Assembly: GCA_937967805.1 (NCBI GenBank) | Contig: CALBTC010000323.1 | Location: 1 to 11,070 of the forward strand | From: an uncultured Anaerolineaceae bacterium | GTDB lineage: Bacteria; Chloroflexota; Anaerolineae; Promineifilales; Promineifilaceae | Direction: 5' to 3' | DNA: 11,070 bases | Notes under the pieces: model-generated | What the model saw: only the letters and a program-made list of their open reading frames with translations | Database searches by the model: none | Told to the model about the DNA's origin: nothing | In this document: in pieces, positions 5,443 through 11,070 of the stretch | How the letters are laid out: every line of letters starts with the position of its first letter | Numbering within the stretch: the stretch's first letter is position 1 | Program-made: the position numbers and the translations under genes

Positions 5443-5512
5443 ACGGTAAACGATTTTACCGGTCCCGTCCACGGATAACCGATTACCGATAACGGATTAC
5501 GGATTACCGATC
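5434..5512. repeat. CGGTAA-type inverted repeat overlapping the stop of murI
   Basis: Outer arms 5434-5452 and 5494-5512 pair at 15 of 19 positions. Between them lie more units of the kind ACCGATTACCG and ACGGATAACCG. The murI stop codon (CGG-TAA) is part of the left arm, exactly as for the gene before it. Confidence 0.75.
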
Positions 5513-5535
5513 CTGTTTCAAACCGCATTTTTTCG

Positions 5536-5541
5536 TATAAT
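5536..5541 (+). promoter_or_regulatory. -10 element of the split-barrel gene, placed for leaderless transcription
   Basis: A perfect TATAAT with six bases between it and the GTG at 5548, so the expected transcription start coincides with the start codon. No recognisable -35 hexamer is seen at 16-18 bp. Confidence 0.5.
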
Positions 5542-5547
5542 CTCCCT

Positions 5548-5973
5548 GTGAGACGACGAAACCCCGACCGCTGGCGAGCAATTGTAGGCCGTTTGGGGCG
5601 TGAAATGACCATTTGGTTGGCCACCGTGCGCTTCGACGGCCGTCCTCACCTGACCCCCGTCTGGTACGTTTGGCTCGACGAAAAAATCTACTTTGCTACC
5701 GGCAGCGATACTCAAAAGTTCACCAACATGTACCGCAATCAATCTGTCTCTTTGTCTCTGCCCGATACGGAAAGTGTAATCATTATTGAGGGAGAAGCCC
5801 ACGTTGCTGACCGCAGTACAGTAGACGTTCTGGCCGATTATTTTTATCATAAATATGAGTGGGATTTTCGTTACGATGACAGCACCACCTGGCGGCTTAT
5901 TGAGGTGACGCCGTTCAAAATTTTGGTTTGGGGTGATGGCTACGATGAGATGGAAGGTATTCGGGTGCTTTAG
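5548..5973 (+). CDS. Pyridoxamine 5'-phosphate oxidase-like split-barrel protein (probable F420 or flavin dependent)
   Basis: A 141-residue protein of the PNPOx-like split-barrel (FDOR) superfamily. Signature segments are TIWLATVRFDGRPHLTPVWY (residues 21-40), VWLDEKIYFATGSDTQKFTN, MYRNQSVSLSLPD, and VIIIEGEAHVADRSTVD. In relatives the first strand pair and the basic residues around the QKFTNM and RN stretch hold the cofactor phosphate. The subfamily with PVWYVW and GSDTQK resembles the Rv3369-like probable F420-dependent enzymes. The physiological substrate is unknown, and FMN or heme binding is possible. The GTG start at 5548 has no ribosome binding site, but a perfect -10 lies just upstream, consistent with a leaderless mRNA. 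An alternative start inside the gene would cut into the first beta strand. It appears to be transcribed alone, between murI and clpC. Confidence 0.85.
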   Translation: MRRRNPDRWRAIVGRLGREMTIWLATVRFDGRPHLTPVWYVWLDEKIYFATGSDTQKFTNMYRNQSVSLSLPDTESVIIIEGEAHVADRSTVDVLADYFYHKYEWDFRYDDSTTWRLIEVTPFKILVWGDGYDEMEGIRVL

Positions 5974-5984
5974 AAAGTGTTAAC

Positions 5985-6017
5985 AATTGGGTGCTATATT
6001 CTTACGAGAATCCAATT
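5985..6017 (+). promoter_or_regulatory. clpC promoter with two overlapping dyads
   Basis: TGCTATATT at 5992-6000 is an extended -10 element. ATTCT (5998-6002) and AGAAT (6007-6011) form a dyad over the probable start site. AATTGG (5985-5990) and CCAATT (6012-6017) form a wider one around it. No CIRCE-like (TTAGCACTC) operator is visible. These dyads are candidate heat-shock regulator sites. Confidence 0.45.
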
Positions 6018-6045
6018 AAAAGCGGGTAGAGTAACGGCCATGCTT

Positions 6046-6089
6046 TGCCGCAGTCTGTTTCATTGATGAAATCTGCAAAATCTGCGGCA
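6046..6089 (+). promoter_or_regulatory. Stem-loop in the clpC leader
   Basis: TGCCGCAG (6046-6053) pairs perfectly with CTGCGGCA (6082-6089). Inside, TTTCAT (6058-6063) pairs with ATGAAA (6066-6071). The element ends about 14 bases before the AAGGAA ribosome binding site. It may be a temperature- or protein-sensitive leader, or another spacer palindrome. Confidence 0.55.
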
Positions 6090-6114
6090 CAACTAGAAAA
6101 ACAAGGAAATAAAC

Positions 6115-8592
6115 ATGCGATTTGACAGATTTACGGAACGTGCCCAGGATGCGGCCGCTAGAGCGTATGAACTGACCCAGGAATACGGCCATACCCAGGT
6201 CGATACGGAACACCTTTTCCTGGCGCTCATGCGGCAAGAAGATGGCGCTGTTCCCCAAATGCTTGATCAACTCAAGATTGACGGCGCTGCTATTCAGCAG
6301 CGTTTAGAAGAAGAATTACGCAACAGCCCCAAAGTTTCTGTATACGGCGGCGGTGTGGGGCAAATTTTCTACACACCCCGTATTCGCACCGTGCTGGAGC
6401 TGGCCCAAGGAGAGGCCAACCGGCTCAAAGATGAATTCATTTCTACGGAGCATCTCTTCCTGGCCATTTTGAGCGAGCGCAATACGCCGTCGGCCCGCAT
6501 TTTGCAGGAGTTTGGCGTAACGCGTGAACGGGTGCTAAACAGCATTCAAGAGCTGCGCGGTGGGGCGCGCGTGACCGACCGGCAGGCCGAAAGCCGCTAC
6601 CGCACTCTGGACAAATACAGCCGCGACCTTACCCAACTGGCTCGTGAAAACAAGCTGGACCCCGTCATTGGGCGGGATGATGAGATTATGCGTGTGGTCC
6701 AGGTGCTGAGCCGCCGCACCAAAAATAACCCGGTGCTCATCGGTGAGGCCGGTGTGGGCAAGACGGCCATCGTCGAAGGGCTGGCGCAAAAGATCAACAA
6801 AAATGACGTGCCGGAAAACTTGCTCAACAAAAAGGTCGTCTCGCTTGATTTGGGGGCGATGATTGCCGGCAGCCGTTTCCGGGGCGAGTTTGAAGAACGC
6901 CTCAAAGCGGCTATGGAAGAAATTCAGCGGGCCCAGGGCGAGATCATCCTCTTTATTGATGAGCTGCACACCGTTGTCGGTGCCGGCTCAGCCCAAGGAG
7001 CGATGGACGCCAGCAACATGCTCAAGCCGGCCCTGGCCCGCGGTGAACTGCAATGTGTAGGGGCCACCACGCTGGACGAGTATCGCCAATACATTGAAAA
7101 AGACAGCGCCCTGGAGCGTCGTTTTGCGCCGGTGTTTGTTGATGAGCCATCGGTAGACGACACGATTGATATGCTGCGCGGCCTGCGCAACCGGTACGAA
7201 CAGCACCACAAAATCACCTATGCAGACGATGCCTTGGTAGCGGCCGTAAAGCTGTCCCAGCGGTATGTAATGGACCGGCGTCTGCCGGACAAGGCGATTG
7301 ATTTGATGGATGAGGCTGCTGCTAAACTTCGTGTCGCTTTGCACACGCTGCCCGCTGACTTGAAAGAGCTCAAGATTGAGGTCGATAAGCTGACGGCCGA
7401 AGAAGAAGAAGCCCACACGGTTCGTGATTATGAACGGGCCGCCACCGTGCGTGCCGAGCGGCTGCGCCTGGAAGGTGAGTTTGCCGCGGCCCGCGAAAAA
7501 TGGCAGTCAGAAAACGAGCTGGACGAGGTTGTCACTGAGGACGATATTGCCGGCGTGGTCGCTTCCTGGACGGGCATTCCCGTGACGCAGATGATGGAAA
7601 CGGAAGCCGAGAAGCTGCTGCAAATGGAGGAGCGGCTGCACGAGCGCATCATCGGCCAGGACAAGGCGATTGTGGCCCTGTCTGACGCCATCCGCCGCAG
7701 CCGGTCTGGCCTGAGCGACCCGCGCCGCCCGATTGGTTCGTTTATCTTCCTGGGCAGCTCTGGTGTGGGTAAAACGGAGTTGGCCAAAGCGTTGGCTGAA
7801 TTCCTCTTTGATGATGAGGATGCCATGATTCGCGTAGACATGAGCGAGTACCGGGAGCAGCACACGGTGAGCCGCCTGTTTGGTGCGCCTCCAGGGTACG
7901 TTGGTTACGATCAGGGTGGCCAATTGACGGAGCAGGTGCGCAGACGGCCGTATTCCGTTGTCCTGTTCGATGAAATTGAGAAAGCCCATCCTGATGTGTG
8001 GAATGCGCTGCTGCAATTGCTGGACGACGGCCGTTTAACCGACGGCCAGGGCCGCGTGGTCAACTTCCGCAACGCCGTCATCGTGATGACCAGCAACGTA
8101 GGCACCTCCTTTGTGAAGAGCTCCGGCGCGCTTGGCTTTGCCGGTATGCGCGACTCGGATGAGGCAGTTGAGCACAAACGAATCGAGGATGCCCTGAAGA
8201 AAACGTTCCGGCCTGAGTTTATCAACCGGATTGACGAGATCATTATCTTTGAGCCGTTGAGTGAAGAGCATGTGGTAGAGATTGTGACGCTGCAAATGAA
8301 AGAGGTGCAGCAGCGCCTGTCTGAGCAGGGCGGCCTCTCCATCATTCTCACCGAAGCAGCCCAGCGCTGGCTGGCCAAGCAGGGCTTTGACGAAGATTTT
8401 GGCGCCCGGCCACTGCGGCGCGCGCTGCAGCGCTTTGTGGAAAGTCCGCTGTCGGTGAAGCTGCTGAAAGGTGAGTTTAATGCTGGGGACATCGTGCACA
8501 TTGACGAAGTTGATGATGAGCTGGTATTCCAAAAGGCGGAAGACGCCACTATGGAGGCTCCACAGCCGGTGGAAGAATCGCTGGATGCGTAG
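6115..8592 (+). CDS. clpC: ATP-dependent Clp protease ATP-binding subunit ClpC
   Basis: An 825-residue Hsp100/AAA+ unfoldase that feeds substrates to ClpP in the cytoplasm. The ATG at 6115 has AAGGAA at 6103-6108. In order: the double Clp N-domain (about 1-145, with two TEHLFLA repeats at residues 31 and 104 or so), AAA1 with Walker A GEAGVGKT (210-217) and Walker B ILFIDE (278-283), a middle region with a UVR-like coiled coil (about 416-455, containing [20 protein letters not shown]), AAA2 with Walker A GSSGVGKT (547-554) and Walker B VLFDE (616-620), then the D2-small domain. The LGF tripeptide at 673-675 is the ClpP-docking loop, so this is ClpC and not ClpB, which lacks that loop and has a longer middle domain. 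It is a single-gene unit with a promoter, structured leader and terminator. No mcsA, mcsB or ctsR is adjacent, unlike in Bacillus. The acidic C-terminal tail ([17 protein letters not shown]) is probably disordered. Confidence 0.97.
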   Translation: MRFDRFTERAQDAAARAYELTQEYGHTQVDTEHLFLALMRQEDGAVPQMLDQLKIDGAAIQQRLEEELRNSPKVSVYGGGVGQIFYTPRIRTVLELAQGEANRLKDEFISTEHLFLAILSERNTPSARILQEFGVTRERVLNSIQELRGGARVTDRQAESRYRTLDKYSRDLTQLARENKLDPVIGRDDEIMRVVQVLSRRTKNNPVLIGEAGVGKTAIVEGLAQKINKNDVPENLLNKKVVSLDLGAMIAGSRFRGEFEERLKAAMEEIQRAQGEIILFIDELHTVVGAGSAQGAMDASNMLKPALARGELQCVGATTLDEYRQYIEKDSALERRFAPVFVDEPSVDDTIDMLRGLRNRYEQHHKITYADDALVAAVKLSQRYVMDRRLPDKAIDLMDEAAAKLRVALHTLPADLKELKIEVDKLTAEEEEAHTVRDYERAATVRAERLRLEGEFAAAREKWQSENELDEVVTEDDIAGVVASWTGIPVTQMMETEAEKLLQMEERLHERIIGQDKAIVALSDAIRRSRSGLSDPRRPIGSFIFLGSSGVGKTELAKALAEFLFDDEDAMIRVDMSEYREQHTVSRLFGAPPGYVGYDQGGQLTEQVRRRPYSVVLFDEIEKAHPDVWNALLQLLDDGRLTDGQGRVVNFRNAVIVMTSNVGTSFVKSSGALGFAGMRDSDEAVEHKRIEDALKKTFRPEFINRIDEIIIFEPLSEEHVVEIVTLQMKEVQQRLSEQGGLSIILTEAAQRWLAKQGFDEDFGARPLRRALQRFVESPLSVKLLKGEFNAGDIVHIDEVDDELVFQKAEDATMEAPQPVEESLDA

Positions 8593-8612
8593 GAACAGTT
8601 AGCAATAAGTTG

Positions 8613-8647
8613 AACGCCCTCTCCAAACTTCTGGAGAGGGCGTTTTT
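8613..8647 (+). terminator. Intrinsic terminator of clpC
   Basis: AACGCCCTCTCC (8613-8624) pairs perfectly with GGAGAGGGCGTT (8633-8644), a 12-bp stem extended by one A-T pair. The loop is short and T residues run to 8647. Confidence 0.95.
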
Positions 8648-8668
8648 CGTTTTGGGGTTAGCTGTAAT

Positions 8669-8682
8669 ATCTCTTAAGAGAT
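8669..8682. repeat. Perfect 14-bp palindrome
   Basis: ATCTCTTAAGAGAT is fully symmetrical, in the spacer between two convergent genes. With no loop and no T run it resembles a dimeric protein binding site, not an RNA terminator. Confidence 0.6.
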
Positions 8683-8700
8683 TCTGAATTGCGAAGAGCA

Positions 8701-8763
8701 GAGTATCCTCAGATGCGGAGTGGGTGTTCCCCAGCCGTTCGCATCTGAGGATGCTCACTCCGC
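8701..8763. repeat. 17-bp stem-loop between clpC and the response regulator gene
   Basis: Arm 8701-8717 pairs with 8740-8756: 16 Watson-Crick pairs plus one T-G wobble, the core being ATCCTCAGATGCG. The 22-base loop has GGG/CCC pairing. GCGGAGTG at 8715-8722 can also pair with CACTCCGC at 8756-8763, which overlaps the main stem only at its ends, so a pseudoknot or a switch is possible. No T run follows on either strand. Confidence 0.8.
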
Positions 8764-8784
8764 CTAGTTTGAAAGATATAGGGA

Positions 8785-9345
8785 TTAGCTGGGTTTTTGT
8801 TTGAGGATGGCGGTGGCGACGGCGCGCAGACTGATACGGCCGTTCCGCGCCTGCTGCTGTAACGTGCGGTACGCTTCCTCTTCACTTAAACCGTTGGCCA
8901 TGAGCCGGGCTTTAGCCTTGTCCAGCAGCTTGCGCGTTTCCAGGGCGTCGGCCAGCTTGTCGGCTTCTTCTTTGAGGGCCTGATTGTCGAGGAACCGTTT
9001 GGTGGCCACGGTGATGGCCGCCGAAAGCTCTTCCGGCTTGACGGGTTTGATGAGGTAGCCGTGAATCGGCAGATCGCTGGCCTTCTCAATGAGGTCTTGT
9101 TCGCTGAAGGCGGTGAGCAGCAGGATGGGCATTGGTTGGGTGCGGGCCAACGTTTTGGCCGCCTGCAAGCCGTCAGTGAACGGCATTTTGATGTCTAAAA
9201 TGGCCAGGTCGGGCCGGTGGCGGCGGGCCATTTCCAGTGCTTCACGGCCGTTTGTGGCCGCCAGCACCTCGTGCCCCAGCTCTTGCAGGATAGATTTCAG
9301 TCCCATGCGGATGATTGATTCATCATCGGCGATTAAAATGCGCAT
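8785..9345 (-). CDS. Response regulator with C-terminal ANTAR RNA-binding domain
   Basis: Receiver plus ANTAR protein, 186 residues from the ATG complementary to 9343-9345. This start gives MRILIADDESIIRMGLKSIL; the open frame continues upstream through spacer sequence. Receiver domain (1-118): acidic Asp7/Asp8, phospho-acceptor Asp51 in LAILDIKMPFTDGL, Thr78 and Lys100 (LIKPVKPEEL). A helical linker leads to the ANTAR domain (about 127-182: LADALETRKLLDKAKARLMA, NGLSEEEAYRTLQQQA). ANTAR proteins bind paired RNA hairpins and prevent transcription termination, as in EutV, NasR and AmiR, so this is not a DNA-binding regulator. The likely partner kinase lies 117 bases upstream on the same strand. 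There is no Shine-Dalgarno sequence; a promoter ends seven bases before the ATG, so the mRNA may be leaderless. The RNA targets cannot be named from this window. Confidence 0.92.
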   Translation of the reverse strand: MRILIADDESIIRMGLKSILQELGHEVLAATNGREALEMARRHRPDLAILDIKMPFTDGLQAAKTLARTQPMPILLLTAFSEQDLIEKASDLPIHGYLIKPVKPEELSAAITVATKRFLDNQALKEEADKLADALETRKLLDKAKARLMANGLSEEEAYRTLQQQARNGRISLRAVATAILKQKPS

Positions 9346-9352
9346 GAGCGGG

Positions 9353-9382
9353 ATTGTAGTTTGCAAGTGGGGAAGTTTGCAA
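9353..9382 (-). promoter_or_regulatory. Promoter of the ANTAR regulator with direct repeats TTGCAAACT
   Basis: On the minus strand: TTGCAA (complement of 9377-9382), 18 bases, TACAAT (complement of 9353-9358), then seven bases to the ATG. TTGCAAACT occurs twice with a 16-base period, the first copy over the -35 and the second abutting the -10. This places a regulator site over the promoter. Confidence 0.55.
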
Positions 9383-9385
9383 CTT

Positions 9386-9457
9386 TTATTACAAAGGGAC
9401 AAAGAAACGAAGGAATAGAAATCTTTGTTCCTTCCTGCCTTTGTTTCTTCCTAATAA
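9386..9457. repeat. Imperfect palindrome in the kinase-regulator spacer
   Basis: The two halves, 9386-9421 and 9422-9457, are inverted copies matching at about 26 of 36 positions. They start with TTATTA and end with TAATAA, and have purine units such as ACAAAG, GAAAC and GAAGGAA between. It fills most of the gap between the kinase stop and the regulator promoter. Confidence 0.7.
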
Positions 9458-9462
9458 AATTC

Positions 9463-11070
9463 CTAGCCAATTTCCTGCTCGATGGTACGGGGCAGGCGGA
9501 GGCTGATTTCGGTGCCGCCTTTGGGGGGGCGGTTAAATTTGAGACGGCCGTTTAAATCTTCTTGCACCAATGTTTCCACAATTTCCAGACCCAGGCCGGG
9601 TTTCAGGTCAGCCGGCAGGCCGCTGCCGTTGTCGCGCACGATGATGATGATTTCGTCCGGGGAACGGCCTAATGAGATGTCGATCTGGCCATCGGCGGAG
9701 CGGTCGGCAAAGGCGTGTTCCAGGCTGTTTTGCACCAGTTCATTGACCACCAGGGCGATGGCCGTGGCCGGTTTACTGGGCAGGGCGATGACATCGCCAA
9801 AGACGCGGATGGTAAGCGATTGGCCGGGGTGAGTCATCGTTTCGGCCGTAGCCTGGCTGATCCGTTCCAGCACGTCCTTCACGTCCACCAGGCGGAACCC
9901 TTTTTCCGACAAAATCTCGTGTACGGCGGCAATGCTGCGGATGCGGTGAATGTTGGTTTGCAGCACTTCACGGGGGTCCAGCCGGTCGGCCTCGCTTAGC
10001 TGGAGCTGCATGAGCATGGCCACGGTTTGCAGATTGTTTTTGATGCGATGGTGCATTTCGCGGATAACGGCCGTATTGGTCACCAACCGCGCATTTTCAA
10101 TGGCCAGGGCCGTCTGGTTGGCCAGCGTGGCAAACAAGGTTTGCTGCTCCTCGCTAAACTGGCGCGGTTCGGTCGTGTAGCAGTTAAAAACGCCAATCAC
10201 CCGGTCGCGCACGCTGAGCGGTACCGAGAGCAGCGAAACCAGGCCTTCTTTTCGAGCCAGTTCCTTGCCTTTGTACCGTTTGTCGGTTTGCACGTTGGCG
10301 ATGTAGAGTGGTTGACCCGTATGCAGCACGGTGCCGATGACGCTGTCGGTGGCAGCAGCGGGCAGCGGCGGGCGGTGCTGGTAAGGGGTCTGGTCGCGCC
10401 GGGCCGAGCGGAGTTCCAGGTGGGTGCCGGTTTCATTAAGCAGGAAGATGGCGCAAACGGCAGTATCCATCATCTTGGCCGCCATTTCTGTAACCACATC
10501 TAAAATATCATCCAGGTATTGCGGTGACGTAACAACTTCGCTCACCTGGGCCAGGGCACGCATCTCCTCGATTTGGCGCGTTTGCTTGTCATAAAGTTGG
10601 GCTTTGGCCAGCGTGCCGGCAGCCATATCGCCAATCAAAGACAGCAGGTTGACCTCATTGGCGCTGAAATCGTGCGGCGTTCGCGTTTGTACGTTCAGCG
10701 CACCAATTACATCTGCCTCGATCACCAGCGGCACGGCCAGCAGCGAGGCAAACGGCGTCTCTTCCGCCTCATCCACCCATTTGAAGTGGGGATCAAGCTG
10801 CGCATCGCGGGCAAAGACGGGCTGATTGCTCTGCACGGCGTAGCCGGTCATGCCTTCACCCACCTCCAGCGTGGCCCGGCCCAGAGCGCGGTTGGCCAGC
10901 CCGGTGGTGGCCCGCAGCCGCAGGGTGCTGCCGTCCGGATCCAGCAAGTAGATGGTGCAGGAATCCACGTGCATCACCTCGGTGGTTTTGCGCACGATAA
11001 GGTCCAGGGTGGTGTCTAAATCCCAGGCGGTGCTGAGGGCGCGGGCAATTTCCCGCAGGGCGCTCAACGC
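9463..11070 (-). CDS. Sensor histidine kinase, GAF-GAF-HisKA_2-HATPase (partial, N-terminus outside window)
   Basis: At least 535 codons on the minus strand; the frame is open at the right edge. The TTG at 11065-11067 is only the first possible start inside the window, so the true start lies beyond it. Counting from that codon: GAF domain 1 (about 10-155, GEGMTGYAVQSNQPVFARDA), GAF domain 2 (about 180-325), the HisKA_2 dimerisation and phosphotransfer region with REMHHRIKNNLQTV (336-349; His339 or His340 as acceptor), then the HATPase with the N box VVNELVQNSLEHAF (440-453), DNGSGLP (479-485), GLGLEIV (491-497) and GGTEISLRLP (517-526). No membrane segment is visible, so it is probably a soluble cytoplasmic sensor. 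HisKA_2 kinases with GAF domains next to ANTAR regulators are known from PdtaS/PdtaR and EutW/EutV. The GAF ligands are unknown. Confidence 0.92.
   Translation of the reverse strand, partial: ALSALREIARALSTAWDLDTTLDLIVRKTTEVMHVDSCTIYLLDPDGSTLRLRATTGLANRALGRATLEVGEGMTGYAVQSNQPVFARDAQLDPHFKWVDEAEETPFASLLAVPLVIEADVIGALNVQTRTPHDFSANEVNLLSLIGDMAAGTLAKAQLYDKQTRQIEEMRALAQVSEVVTSPQYLDDILDVVTEMAAKMMDTAVCAIFLLNETGTHLELRSARRDQTPYQHRPPLPAAATDSVIGTVLHTGQPLYIANVQTDKRYKGKELARKEGLVSLLSVPLSVRDRVIGVFNCYTTEPRQFSEEQQTLFATLANQTALAIENARLVTNTAVIREMHHRIKNNLQTVAMLMQLQLSEADRLDPREVLQTNIHRIRSIAAVHEILSEKGFRLVDVKDVLERISQATAETMTHPGQSLTIRVFGDVIALPSKPATAIALVVNELVQNSLEHAFADRSADGQIDISLGRSPDEIIIIVRDNGSGLPADLKPGLGLEIVETLVQEDLNGRLKFNRPPKGGTEISLRLPRTIEQEIG

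Larger units (their letters stand above)
15..10074. repeat. Dispersed octamer ACGGCCGT, 18 exact copies
   Basis: Exact copies begin at 15, 78, 635, 655, 1541, 2320, 2881, 3579, 4327, 4387, 5230, 5636, 7944, 8027, 8836, 9244, 9544 and 10067. Most are flanked as A-ACGGCCGT-T or similar. They occur in coding DNA in different reading frames (Thr-Ala-Val, Gly-Arg and Arg-Pro contexts) and in spacers. Fewer than one copy would be expected by chance in 11 kb. Confidence 0.9.

Noticed and set aside
4555..5512. CRISPR array suggested by repeated CGGTAA units around murI
   Set aside because: Units are only 7-8 bases, nearly contiguous and inverted, without unique spacers of constant length, and no cas genes are near.
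7507..8549. Minus-strand frames opposite clpC
   Set aside because: They are antisense to conserved AAA+ motifs; Ser/Arg-rich products without ribosome binding sites or recognisable domains.
6121..8592. ClpB as alternative identity of the AAA+ protein
   Set aside because: The middle region is short with a UVR-like segment, and the LGF ClpP-docking loop is present, which fits ClpC.
10027..11019. Plus-strand frames opposite the histidine kinase
   Set aside because: They are shadows of a gene with two GAF domains and complete kinase motifs.

Overview
The window looks like a chromosomal segment from a Chloroflexota bacterium, perhaps of the Anaerolineae. This is an inference from gene content, moderate-to-high GC, the style of the proteins and the repeat-rich spacers; I ran no search. 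It is mostly core or housekeeping sequence. The unusual material is in the spacers and in a genome-wide style of short palindrome.

Layout: (a) 1-176, minus strand: start of an adenine-deaminase-like amidohydrolase that runs off the left edge. (b) 354-617, plus strand: a small type II antitoxin-like gene, followed in frame by the C-terminal remnant of a RelE-type toxin, which looks like a deletion scar. (c) 692-2422, minus strand: prolyl-tRNA synthetase, with a strong extended -10 promoter, a leader carrying a CGCAAAG stem-loop, and a terminator built from two AACGGCCGTT palindromes. (d) 2811-3560, plus strand: a small conserved protein of unknown function, then ribosomal protein L19, each followed by an intrinsic terminator. 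(e) 3799-5442, plus strand: a class I glutamine amidotransferase (gamma-glutamyl-GABA hydrolase type) and glutamate racemase. Each ends in a CGG-TAA stop supplied by an inverted CGGTAA-type repeat. (f) 5548-5973, plus strand: a small flavin/F420 split-barrel protein that is probably leaderless. (g) 6115-8592, plus strand: the ClpC AAA+ unfoldase with a structured leader and a clean terminator. (h) 8785-11070, minus strand: a GAF-GAF-HisKA_2 histidine kinase (5' end outside the window) and, downstream, an ANTAR response regulator. This arrangement is like PdtaS/PdtaR and EutW/EutV, which act on RNA.

How it fits together: ProS and L19 serve translation. MurI makes D-glutamate for the cell wall. 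The amidotransferase acts on gamma-glutamyl compounds. ClpC handles protein quality control with ClpP, which is not in this window. The kinase and ANTAR pair is a probable signal-dependent transcription antitermination module whose RNA targets are unknown.

The main non-gene signals are: 18 exact copies of the octamer ACGGCCGT spread over the window, in coding and non-coding DNA; a class of imperfect spacer palindromes assembled from 7-9 nt units whose unit sequence differs between sites; and a 17-bp stem-loop between clpC and the response regulator. No tRNA, rRNA, CRISPR array, insertion sequence or origin was recognised.
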